Shown piece after piece: positions 1-9,700 of a stretch of DNA of 20,076 nucleotides. The translations under genes were made by a program, and so were the position numbers. The stretch is taken from the NCBI GenBank assembly GCA_026770585.1, contig MU648052.1:3626-23701 (forward strand), in the 5' to 3' direction. Below the pieces are notes generated by a model. The model searched no databases. It was not told the origin of the DNA and worked only from the letters and a program-made list of their open reading frames with translations. Each line of letters starts with the position of its first letter. Within the stretch, counting starts at the first letter, position 1. This DNA is from Baffinella frigidus. Its lineage: Eukaryota; Cryptophyceae; Cryptomonadales; Baffinellaceae.

Positions 1-70
1 GGTGAGAGAGTGAGAGAGTCATGAAAAAGTGAGAAAGTGGTGAACGAGTGAGAGAGTGGTGAGAGAGTAT

Positions 71-115
<45 letters not shown>

Positions 116-155
116 TGAGTGAGAGAGAGTGAGAGAGAGACGGAAGAAGACGTTA
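1..155. repeat. GA/GAGT-rich microsatellite
   Basis: This is low-complexity purine DNA made of gagagt/gtgagag units. A pure AG run lies at about 74-112, with looser GTGAGAGA units on both sides. The reverse complement gives a long Leu/Ser reading frame that is simply the repeat translated, so I do not call a gene. No promoter or other signal is visible. Confidence 0.9.
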
Positions 156-310
156 GGAGACCTTCCCGGTATAGTAGGCACGACGAGGACAGACGACGCA
201 TGAGAATGTAGCCGGTGTAGGACAATGATGGATGAAGCCGGAGGGGTGCCTGGATTACCCTCCGCCCGCGGTACAGGGCTCCTTGGTACGATAAGATTGG
301 GACACGGGGC
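156..310. other. Unassigned non-coding DNA
   Basis: I see no credible gene, RNA or repeat here. The stretch joins the microsatellite to the first R repeat copy. GC content rises towards the right. Confidence 0.5.
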
Positions 311-612
311 GGGAGAAGGCGAATGGGGCCGGCATCGTGGGTTAGATGAGGGGGGGCGGGGACGGCACGCTCGACGGCCTCGCATGTAGAGGAGACTGGG
401 TACCGGCATTGCGCTGCTCACAGTACCCGAGTTCACCCCTGGGGGGTGTGCGCCTATTAGGAACATTCTGATAGTTTAGAAGGGGAACGTGGACGGCCGG
501 TCTGGTAAATTTGCCAGATAGGTCTGCTGCGCGATCCATCGGGAGCGGCCCCTGGAACCACAGCGGGCGGTGCCCAATGCTCTATTTGGGAAGTAAGGCC
601 AACCCGATCCTT

Positions 613-740
613 GCTTGGGGATGGCATGGGCTGACACCGACAATCCTGTCTATTAAACACGAAATCAACGGAAATCCTAGCTTGGGGATCGCACGGGCTG
701 ACACCGACAATCCTGTCTATTAAACACGAAATCAACGAAA
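613..740. repeat. 67-bp tandem duplication inside R copy 1
   Basis: The unit beginning GCTTGGGGAT occurs at 613 and again at 680, each running through the GGGCTGACACCGACAATCCT motif to the CACGAAATCAACG tail. R copies 2 and 3 have only one unit, so the duplication arose in this copy, probably by slippage on the tail repeats. Confidence 0.9.
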
Positions 741-856
741 TCAACCGGCGGCTCCGATCGCAGGTGATCACCCCCGGGTGAGCGCTGGCGCCCACGAGTT
801 TTACAACGTGACGAGACAACGAACCCTCATCAGGCCGCATCCCCTCCCTTCCCTTC

Positions 857-861
857 ATAAT
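857..861. repeat. Left target-site duplication of element 1
   Basis: ATAAT directly precedes the 5' LTR, and ATAGT directly follows the 3' LTR (13536-13540). The uninterrupted R copy has ATACT at the matching place (14591-14595), between the same flanks (CCTTC on the left, CACCGCC on the right). A 5-bp duplication is normal for copia integrases. The one-base mismatch is most simply a later point mutation. Confidence 0.75.
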
Positions 862-1187
862 TGAGAGACGAAGTAATAAGGACGCTAAGCTGTAAGGTCA
901 GAAGGCTATCATGGGAGCCTCTCCAGGCTTCCATGCTACTTAAGGGATCAAGTTAAGAATAGCCTTCTGAAGTGAAGACTTACAAAAGTCAACTTTGGAA
1001 GAAAAGTAACGTGACTAATGAAGGAGGGGCCGGAAAAGGGCTCCAAGGATCCGGGAGGATCCAAAGGCTCGCTTTCCGGCACCTTGACATTTTCCCGACA
1101 CGACTTTGTGTCCTCGTCTGCGTCACCCGCCGTTGCCTGTGAGCAGAGCATCCCCTGCCCTGCTTCCCCCGGCTACGGCCTCTATTA
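862..1187 (+). repeat. 5' LTR of element 1
   Basis: It starts TGAGAGACGA and ends CTCTATTA, matching 13221-13535. The first ~177 bp differ from the 3' LTR at only about three positions and the last ~55 bp are nearly identical, but the ~110 bp between differ heavily with indels. That variable part starts with a hairpin: GCCGGAAA at 1029-1036 pairs with TTTCCGGC at 1073-1080. A palindrome, GACTT (977-981) and AAGTC (986-990), is conserved in all three LTRs of the window. No clear TATA box is visible. The 3' end is TA rather than the usual CA. Confidence 0.93.
1029..1080 (+). other. LTR hairpin (5' LTR)
   Basis: GCCGGAAA and TTTCCGGC form an 8-bp perfect outer stem. The interior holds two GGATCC motifs. 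The equivalent places in the other two LTRs also form strong hairpins of different sequence, which points to a structural role in the RNA, perhaps near the polyadenylation or R region. The role is inferred. Confidence 0.7.
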
Positions 1188-2083
1188 GGCTAGCGCCCTG
1201 CCCCCACGCAGCCCTGCTCACAGCTAGACGGCGTAGCGGCGCCCTGGTCGGGATTCCAGCGCCGACCGCCAAAGTCTAGACAGAGAATGATTCCGGACAC
1301 CGATCCGAAGCCGGCAGACCGAGACCCTGTAGAACCAACCGAGCACGATTCCAGCGCCGACCGTCAAAGTCTAGACAGAGAATGATTCCGGACACCGATC
1401 CGAAGCCGGCAGACCGAGACCCTGTAGCACTGACAGATCATAGCAAGCCTCAGCCCCTCCGGAACCGCTAGGGAGCCAGTCCAACCATCGCTCCGCCGCG
1501 ACAGCGCCGATAGCTCGTTGCCCAGACAGAACTGATAGATCTCCGCTCCACCCGACGATCGAAGACCGACGAACCGACGCCGCTCGCTACGATTTGCACC
1601 CGACAGACACACTTGCACCGGACCTCACTGCCCACCGCAACCAATAGTTCGAGGCATAGTGACTGGCCACAGACGGACGGCCTTGCACCGGGCCCAACCG
1701 ATCATTTGTCTATGGATGGCCACGGGGAACACCCATGCTTGGCCGAGCATCCCCGTCAGGTAAGGTGAAGTGATCGGGAGTCGACTGGCACCAGTCGTTT
1801 GCTCCAGCACTGTACTCACCCTCCACGGATGCAAATGTGAAGGAGAGCAACGGCAATCCCCCTAGCCGTAGTGTCAGTCTCAGCCGAACCACCAACCCCG
1901 GAAATGCAATCCCAGTCAAAAGTCTCACAACAGGTCCCTCCCTCGAACAGCGAGCACGGACACCGTCTCCGCTACCACCAAACCACCGCTCTCACCGAGC
2001 CTCTTCGGGGAGACACCTCCTGCTCCAGCCACCGTCTGAGACGCACCTCCGTGATGCGCACGTGAACACCTCCGTCCAGCGAC
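1188..2083 (+). other. Untranslated leader of element 1
   Basis: These 896 bases separate the 5' LTR from ORF1, an unusually long leader for a copia element. The bases after the LTR (GGCTAGCGCCCTGC) do not begin with the TGG expected for pairing with a tRNA 3' CCA, so primer use is unclear. The leader has upstream ATGs: one small frame at 1871-2065, in the ORF1 frame and ending just before it, and another at 1837-2175 that overlaps the ORF1 start in a different frame. These would hamper simple ribosome scanning. The packaging signal probably lies here, but I cannot point to it. Confidence 0.7.
1252..1427. repeat. 95-bp tandem duplication in the leader
   Basis: The block beginning GATTCCAGCGCCGACCG at 1252 recurs at 1347 and runs through TCTAGACAGAGAATGATTCC to GAGACCCTGTAG, with about one mismatch over 81 bp. 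The spacing is 95 bp. Near identity means a recent duplication or active homogenisation. Its place next to the 5' LTR would suit a dimerisation or packaging element, but that is speculation. Confidence 0.92.
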
Positions 2084-3655
2084 ATGAGCGGGAATCCCCT
2101 TCAACGGGTTGGAGGAGCCCTCCCCGGTCAACCAGCCGGCAGCATGCGCCGTCGCAACACCAGCGCCCAACGTAACGCGGCACCCGCTGCTGCTGGCGGC
2201 TACGCTCAACCACCGGACCACACCGCTCCACGCTTCGCGCCCAGCAACTCCAGGGAAATCGCGCTCGGGCACCTTGGGGAGCACATCCACTACAACACAA
2301 CGATGGGCCTCCCCACCGACGGCATCTCGCTGGAGCTGTACTGGACTGGCCCCGAAGGGATGATCCCCGCCCCAGCTCAACCGCAGCAGCGAGGCATGCA
2401 GCGTTGGTCTCCCGGCCCGCTGTCGGAATCTCCAGCCGCCAGGCATCGGCGCGAGCGCTCCATCACCGGATCACCGAGATCCAACGCCGGGCAATTCGGC
2501 GAACCACCGAACTTCGGAGCGATACCGCCGTCTGGAGGCCTGTTCCCACCGAACGGAGGAATCGCACCACCGCAAGCGGTACCCCTCGCGAACATGCCGC
2601 CGCAAGCTCCTCCCGGAGGCCAAATCTTCCAGCCCCACCCTCCGCAGGGAGGACCTCCCGGCCAAGCGGAACCTCCAGTGCATCCGGTCATCGCGCCCTC
2701 CGAATTCCGACCCCCGCTGGAGCGCTACACGTTCTTCGTCGACCGGGAACGCCAGGCCTGGCGAGTCAGCAGCGACAACGCCTACCTGATCCCCAACCCG
2801 AGCACCTCCGACTTCCACCACTGGGACCCGAACCTCCTCGCGCGAATGTGCCGCATCTCCTGGGACGAATTCCGAACCACCATCAACCGAATCCTCTACC
2901 CGCAAAACACGGAATGGAACGCCGTGCAGCGCAAACGCCAATCTGCGGACGAGTTCCAAACTCTCCAGCAGTACCTCACGTGGAACCAAGGCCTCAACAG
3001 CAACCTCCAACAGATGCTTAAGACCATCTTTCCAGTGTACAACGAGTGGATCCGCCTCATGGTGTTGACCCCCGGATGCTCGTTCCGGTTCATGGGATTG
3101 GACCACGAGGTCCCGCAGCACACCACCCTGCCGCTCGACGTTCTCCAGGAAGTGTACGAAGCACTCATCACCTCCACCTCTCAGGGAGACTCGATCAACC
3201 CAGCTCCGTCCAAGTTCATCTCCCTCTACAACCAACGGGACCGTTCCGCACACCACATGTGCACGGTGATCGAGGTGATCCTGGACTTCTACAATGCCTC
3301 AGTCGACAACCCCCTGAGCGGCGAGGTTCACTTCCTTTGGCAAGGCTGGTCCCACGAGGCCGTACTCCGCTACCTGTCCGCGTACATCGCAGATATGGAA
3401 CACACGTTCCGCAACGTGCTCGGGTACCACACCCTCGAGCCAAACCTCCGTACCCAGCTCCAGCTGCTCGTCGGACACGTCCACGCACTGTGCTGTGACA
3501 TAGCCTCAGCGCACCAGTGGACCTGCCCCGCGACACCTACGTTCACCTTCCAGACCTTCTCTCATCAGGAGACCGAGTACATCACGGACCGCCCTACGAT
3601 CAACTTTCGGACCGTCCTACACCCGATCGACCTCACCCAAGTACACGGCACGTAA
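2084..3655 (+). CDS. ORF1: putative structural (Gag-like) protein, 523 aa
   Basis: I do not recognise this protein by sequence. It is the first ORF after the leader. An in-frame stop at 2063-2065 makes ATG 2084 the likely start, and it has a purine at -3. Residues 1-215 are low complexity, rich in Pro, Gly, Ala and Gln, with Arg-rich patches (near 20 and 120) that could bind RNA. From about 220 to the end the protein is mainly helical in character, with Trp-rich stretches (HHWDPNLLARM, ISWDEFRTTINRIL) and no zinc knuckle. Position and composition suggest a capsid or Gag-type protein, or an accessory ORF beside the Gag-like part of ORF2. Its frame differs from that of ORF2. The ORF2 frame is open back to 3504, so the two overlap by about 150 bases. 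Confidence 0.8.
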   Translation: MSGNPLQRVGGALPGQPAGSMRRRNTSAQRNAAPAAAGGYAQPPDHTAPRFAPSNSREIALGHLGEHIHYNTTMGLPTDGISLELYWTGPEGMIPAPAQPQQRGMQRWSPGPLSESPAARHRRERSITGSPRSNAGQFGEPPNFGAIPPSGGLFPPNGGIAPPQAVPLANMPPQAPPGGQIFQPHPPQGGPPGQAEPPVHPVIAPSEFRPPLERYTFFVDRERQAWRVSSDNAYLIPNPSTSDFHHWDPNLLARMCRISWDEFRTTINRILYPQNTEWNAVQRKRQSADEFQTLQQYLTWNQGLNSNLQQMLKTIFPVYNEWIRLMVLTPGCSFRFMGLDHEVPQHTTLPLDVLQEVYEALITSTSQGDSINPAPSKFISLYNQRDRSAHHMCTVIEVILDFYNASVDNPLSGEVHFLWQGWSHEAVLRYLSAYIADMEHTFRNVLGYHTLEPNLRTQLQLLVGHVHALCCDIASAHQWTCPATPTFTFQTFSHQETEYITDRPTINFRTVLHPIDLTQVHGT

Positions 3656-3728
3656 ACTCCTCCTCGGCACCACCACGGACGTCCACGAGTTCGGGGACTC
3701 CTGGCTAGACACCACCCGGGAAGTCTTC
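3504..3728 (+). other. ORF1/ORF2 overlap and possible +1 frameshift window
   Basis: In the ORF2 frame the nearest upstream stop is TAG at 3501-3503, so ORF2 could be entered anywhere from 3504. ORF1 ends at 3655. Moving from ORF1 to ORF2 needs a +1 shift, the direction used by yeast Ty1. The ORF2 ATG at 3729 has a poor context (T at -3) and lies 73 bases after the ORF1 stop, so re-initiation is the alternative. I do not see a known +1 slippery heptamer. Confidence 0.5.
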
Positions 3729-6700
3729 ATGGATTCCACCGAAATGGCCACGGGCACCGGACCAACCACCGAAGCGCAATGGAACCTGAGCATTCAGAAG
3801 AATCCGCCCCAGGGCCTCTCCGCCTACGGATCCGTCCCGGCGTTCACTCCTCTCCACCCCTTCCCGGGGTACGGAGCACCACCCGTGGCGATCCCAGCGA
3901 CAGTCTCGTCCTCCGCCATCGTCCTGGCAATCGCCGACGGCTCCCTGTGGTTCGTCCGCCAACGTGGAATGGCCAAGGCACCCTGCGACCTTCCCCGAGG
4001 CAAGTCCCCGTTCGCCGGCAAGACCGATCTCCTCGACATCGTCGAACACCTCAAAGCCATGCTCAAAACATGGTTTGGAGGTGTGGACATCACGGGCCTC
4101 CTGCGCAACTACCCCTTTCTCAACCAAAAGAAACGGGTCTTCGAGAACGTCATCCCGGGCACCTACGACAGCGACGGCCGCAACAACCCCGAATACCGCG
4201 CCAAAGTCGGGAAGATGTGGGCTGAGATTTTCCTCAAAGAAAAGCACACACCTTTCTACGCCGCAGTCATGGAGCTTCTCGCCCAGCTCGGGCATCTCAC
4301 CATCGAGTCATTTATGCTCGATGAGAAACACTGGTGGGAGTTCACCCTCGCCATCGAAGAATACCTCGCCATGATCGCGCTCTGGGTGGGCAAGAAACAC
4401 CTCGCCAACTCCTGCTTCGTCGGCATCAGCAGCTCCCTGTGCAACCTCGAGCTCGGACACTCGACGGATGACATCCCGGTGCAATACCTCCTACAGATCG
4501 TGTCCATCTGGCAGCTTGCCCTACGCAACACCCAGGAATCGGTCCTGGAGCTGAAGAAGGACTTCCGCGACGCTCTCCAGTTCCGGAACAACATTCTGTC
4601 CGATGAAACCTGCGAGAAACTCGCCGCCCTCCAAGGAACGTGGGCACGCGCCCCCAAGGACCTGAAGGCGCACGTCCCAGACCTCCTGGTGACATCCATC
4701 GAGCGGGCCATCCAAGTGACCCTTGCGATCGACGTCAACTGCGGACACTACAACAAGCTCCTCATCACCCAATTCCAGACAAAACTGATGCCTATCCTCT
4801 CTGAGGGGGGCTTCACTGGACCGGGCGCGTACACCATGCAGAAATTCTGTGAAGATGTCCGCGAGATGAACCGCTTGGGACGCGTCCTCGAACTACGCAT
4901 GAACACCACCGACGAGCACGAAACCCCCCTCAAAGTGGGGATTCTGGCAGCCAACCTCTTGGATAACAACGCCAAGACACCGGCACGCAAAGGCACCCCA
5001 GGCCCGGCAGCCAACACCGAAGCTAGGCTATGCCTCTACTGCGACAAACCCGTCAAATGGCACCCCACCATGACGTGGGCGCAGCACGACTGCCCGGCGC
5101 CACGCAAAGACCGGGGGCGCTCCTCCTCCCCGTCTGGGTGCCGCCGGTGCAACAAGCCTCGTCACGAGTGTACTTGCGCATCCTCCCGCTCACGTAGCCG
5201 CGATCGCTTGGATTCCCGAGGACGCAGCCATGGCCGGGACGACCTCCAGGACACCACCGCCAACCCCACCTCCACCTGGGTGCCCCACCCTCCGGCTCAG
5301 GGCCGCGACCGTCCGAACAACGACCGCGGTGGTGGCAACAGGCGTACCATCGGCCACGGGCGCACCTCGACTATGTGCACCCTGCTCGCGTCCCTCGTCA
5401 TCGCGACCAGTGTCCCCTCGACCCTCGCCATGACCACGGACTTCTCGGAGACACCTATCCCGATCATCACCGCCAGCTTCGTCAACATCTGTGCGCTGAT
5501 AATGACCGCGATGACCATCTCCACCATGACGCGTCTCGCCAATGTCGGTCTCCAATTCGCGACTATCTTCCTCCCGGCTTGGGCATATCACGCACACCAG
5601 CCGATGAACAGCACGGAGACCAACACCATCTGCGCCTCGGCTCTACTGCTCATGGCCGCAGCAATGAGTGCTTTCACCCTGTCGTCCATCTTCGTACACC
5701 GCACCAACAAAATCACCGCAATATTCCGACTGATGCGCCTTCTCGCCACCATCGGCGTGATGATGACTATTGGAGCCGCGATCCTTGGATCCCTCTGGAT
5801 ATCCTACCTGGGCCACGAGCGCGTTCCTGGCAAAGCAACAGCAAAGAACTCAACACCGTACGTCACCTCGATTACACCGTTCAACTCTACGCCGCTTACC
5901 CCAGCGTGGATGAACGAGACAACCGCCGGCACCCGCCCCACCGGCAGTCACCTCAGAACTCACTCTGAGCGCAACATCTCTCTCTCGGATCTCCCTCTCT
6001 CGAGGAGCCCGTGGGACGCTCAGGACGAAGAATCCACGATCGGCGACCATCTCCTGCGGGCCTCCTGGACCAACGGAGGTCTCCACCACCTTTTCACCTC
6101 GACATGGGTGCTCAGCGTCTTCCTCGCAATGAAGACTTTCTCTCATCACATGTGCATGCGCATCCACGATGCCACGCACAGCACTCCGAAGAAGATCCCG
6201 ACTCTGCACCGTCGCGCGTACATCACCGCGCTACTGTTCACGCTCCTCCTCCTGCGAGGCACTAGTGCCCACACCTCCTCCTCGCTCACGCCTGGAGTCG
6301 AGACAGGAACCAGCTGCTCGCACTTCGCGGGAGAATCGACACCAGCAGCCACCACCACCGCCGAACCCACGCCGACGGCTGGAACCGCAGCAGCCCCGCA
6401 CGCGTATCAGCACCATGTGCCGGGCGGAATGGCCTCGAGCACCTCCCTTGACAAGGAAGGTCCCTCGACGAAAGAGCCGCCAACCTCGAACCAGTCCGAC
6501 GACCGCTCTCACGGAAACTCCGCAGATCCTCCTCCGTCCGCGCACCCCCACGCAGGATCTCTACTGGAGCGGTACGATAAGCTGCTCGCAAGCACTTCAT
6601 CTCTTCCGGACAGCCTCCTCAGCTCTATCTACCTCATCGACACAGGCACCCAGATCACCCTGGTGTGCTCGATGCAGAATCTCACTAACGTGATCGAGCT

Positions 6701-9700
6701 TTCTACCCCCATCGCCTGGGGGGGAGCCAACGTCGGAGCCGCCCAACTCGCAACACACAAAGGGGACCTCACGGTCCACCTGTGCACCGATGACGGGAGA
6801 GCTCACCCGACTATCATTCCGGGAGCCTACTACTCGGCTACAGCGCGCCTGAACGCAGTGTCCACCAGCGACTTGCTCGCTGCCGAAGTGTCCCTCCAAC
6901 TCGACACCGAACGGCCTGGTGAAGCGACAATCGTCTTCAACGACTCCCGTAACACCCGGTGCGTGTCGAAAGTGAAATGGATCGAAGCACTTCCCTTCCT
7001 TCCGACCTCCAACTTCCAGGAGCGTTCCGACTCGAACTCTGCGCTCGAACACCCGTCGATTTTCTCCTGCCTGCTCGGCAAACTACCACCAGCCGACTAC
7101 ATGCATCTGATCTTCGACCACTGTCCCAAAGAGGTGCTTCAACGCATCCTCGCCAGGACAGTCGGCTTGGCCTCCAAGACCTTGAAGTTCTGCAACATCT
7201 CCGGCAAATGTCACACGTGCATGGAAACACGTGGGCGCGTTCCGGATAGCAACGACTCGGAACTCCCCGAAATGGTGCTGGAAATCGACGACTTGTGGTG
7301 CATGGATCTGCTCAACTTCCCCAACGCACCGAGCATGGACGGCAACAAACACTGTCTGATCATCATTGATGCCTTCTCATCGTACCGCACCGTACTGTTC
7401 GCACCTACGAAGAACGGGCTTATACCCCAGTTGGAAACCTACCTCCAGTGGCACTTCAACTACACTGGCCGCCGCCCGAAAGCCTTCCAAACGGACGGCG
7501 CCGGCGAACTAGCTGAAAGGAACATCACTCAGCTGATGACTAAGTACGGAATCTCCCAACGCCTATCTGAACCGTACGATGCTCGCGCGAACGGTCGCGC
7601 TGAGAAAAGCGTTGACATGGCCTGCAAGTACCTTCGCTCTACTCTGCAGCACTCTGGGCTGTCCTACAAATTCTGGCCCCACGCCTTAACCTACTGGACT
7701 CAAATCCGCAACCGCATCCCACTGCGCAGCAACGCCACCAGTGCAGATGACAAAATCGGAGAAAGCCCCTTCTCCGTATATTTCCCGGGAGCAACCAACG
7801 ACATCTCCTCGTTCGCTATCTTAGGCGCTTTCACCACAATCCATCTCACCAAGCAACGTATGCAAGACCTGGGTCTGCACACGAAGCTGGATGTCAACAG
7901 CCAATCCGGAGTGTTCCTCGGCATCTCACCTCCAGGACGCTCACGCAAGGGCATGTACGTCTACATCAAATCTCTGAACAGAGTGGTGGTTGTGCGAAAG
8001 GGCAACGTCGATGGCACATGGCTCCCGTACCGGAGAATCAATCGACGCCTCAAAGCTTTCGAGAACCCGGGCCTTCCGGAGTCCATGCTCCTCACCCGCG
8101 AAGAGCTTCAAGGGCAACTCTCGAGGATGCACCTCGACTTCCCGGACATTGAATTGACCCACGAGGAAGAAGAGCACAACACCTTCGAGATCTCCGTGCC
8201 CCACGCGGATGATGAGGACCTGGCCGCACTCTACGCTCCACGGAACCACGCGGGATCGGGTCAGATCCTGCCCCACCAAGAGAGCCTCGATCGTCGGGAC
8301 ACCAATCGATCCAGGAGTGACAGAAGAAATGCAGAAGTTCACCAGAGCTTTCGCGCACAGCGCAAGCAAGCCTGGAGCTCCCTCTTGGACAGCCAACTGG
8401 TCGCGTTCTTCGAAACCTTCCGGATCGCTCTTCTTCTTCCCGCATCCTTCTTTGGACCCGACTCCAAACGCTACGCCATCCGCGGACATCGCATGCGACC
8501 AACTGTCCCGTACCCCGACTCGGTACGGATGGCCGGATACCAAACGCTCGGTGTTTCCCCTTCTTCAGATTTCCAGGACTGGGTCGCAGGCCCAGGCTCT
8601 GGCATTCTTGGGGACCTCCATGTTCACGGATCGCACTCTCTACGCGTTGCCCTGGGATCTCGGTGGCCACTGGCAACTCCCCTCGAAGACCTGGCGGCCT
8701 CCAGTGATTTCGGAGCCGACATCCTCGAACCTCCGGAGCCGGCACCCTCTCGTGCCGAGCTTTTGACCAAGAAACGTGCGCGATCGCTCGAAGCCGCTGC
8801 CTCATCTGCTGCCGCCAAGCAAGCCAAAGCACGGTCGACAACACCCGAGCGCCACTCAACGTCTCCTCGCCGATCTCCGCGTGGTCAACCCGCAGCTCTG
8901 GCTACACTCTGTGCAGCACTCACATGGAGCAACCCCATCGAGCAACCATCAACGACTCCCGCACCGGAACCGTTCGTAGTCCTTACCTCCTCTCAAGCCG
9001 CCCAACTCGTGTGCAACATGACGGACATGCTCCACATTCCTCGCTGGGCAGCAGTCCCGACTCCACGAGCTGACCTCGCTGTCGCGGAGCGTGCTCTCGC
9101 CGCCGCCTATACCAACGCGTCCTACGAACACTGCGACATGCACCAGGACACCGGCAAAGTGACAACTCTCCAGTCAGTGATAGTCGGTGCAACCGTATAT
9201 CCTGACGCTCTCGACTCTACTCTCGTACACCACCGTCTGCTAGCTCAAGCCACAGACGGATCTACAAGAATGATCGGAGTCTCGGAACTGGCACACCACC
9301 ATGCGGTGGAACCTGGGCCAGCCAAGATCCACGCACCAACCGTACTTTGGCTCCCGGCAGCAACAAATCAGCGTGACTCACGTTTGACTGTCTCCGAAGA
9401 GCAAATCGAAGCCGTTGAGGAATTCTCCAGCGATCTCCCTGATGAAGTGTCGCGCAACTGGACTAAAGATGACGAACACTCGTACTCGTCATCTCCTGGC
9501 GCCACCTCCATCCGTGTTTCCTCCATGACCGCACCGCCTGAACACATAACATCCACGGAATCACCAGCGCCGATGGTGAACGTCGCATCCCTGGGACTCT
9601 TGGCATGCGCCGCATCGTCTCTGATCGACCTTTCCTCTCGACCGGAACCTCCCCCGGAAGCTCACGAAGAGCCGGCGGATCGGGCCATCAAAACCGCACT

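Larger units (their letters stand above)
311..861 (+). repeat. Dispersed repeat R, copy 1, left part (interrupted by element 1)
   Basis: This segment matches 14106-14595 closely, and its first module also matches 15147-15451. Shared landmarks are the G-run after the GGCATCGTGGG motif, the stretch CCCAATGCTCTATTTGGGAA, and an end in AATAAA-like sequence followed by CGAAATCAA units (to 745 here). A second shared module follows at about 761-861, beginning GGTGATCACCCCCGGGTG and containing an inverted repeat around 778-795 (one mismatch). The copy stops abruptly at 861, where the element 1 LTR begins, and resumes at 13536. The AATAAA-like motif plus tandem 9-base tail resembles the 3' end of a retroposon, but I cannot name the family. 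Confidence 0.85.

Noticed and set aside
19-225. 68-codon minus-strand frame rich in Leu and Ser
   Set aside because: It is the translated GA microsatellite and has no protein-like content.
457-858. 133-codon minus-strand frame in repeat R, with similar frames at 14404-14655 and 15036-15416
   Set aside because: The frames follow the repeat but shift between copies, with no conserved protein. Simple openness of GC-rich DNA explains them.
1244-1258. TGGTCGGGATTCC as the tRNA primer-binding site
   Set aside because: It lies ~57 bases from the LTR end, whereas primer-binding sites normally start within a few bases, and the match to a tRNA 3' end is not convincing.
1837-2175. 112-codon plus frame overlapping the ORF1 start
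   Set aside because: Its sequence is Pro/Ser/Arg low-complexity with no domain, and it overlaps the better-supported ORF1. I keep it only as a possible upstream frame in the leader.
2471-3256. 261-codon minus-strand frame, and the other minus frames over 1925-2691
   Set aside because: These are antisense shadows of ORF1, with Arg/Gly/Val-rich low-information sequence.
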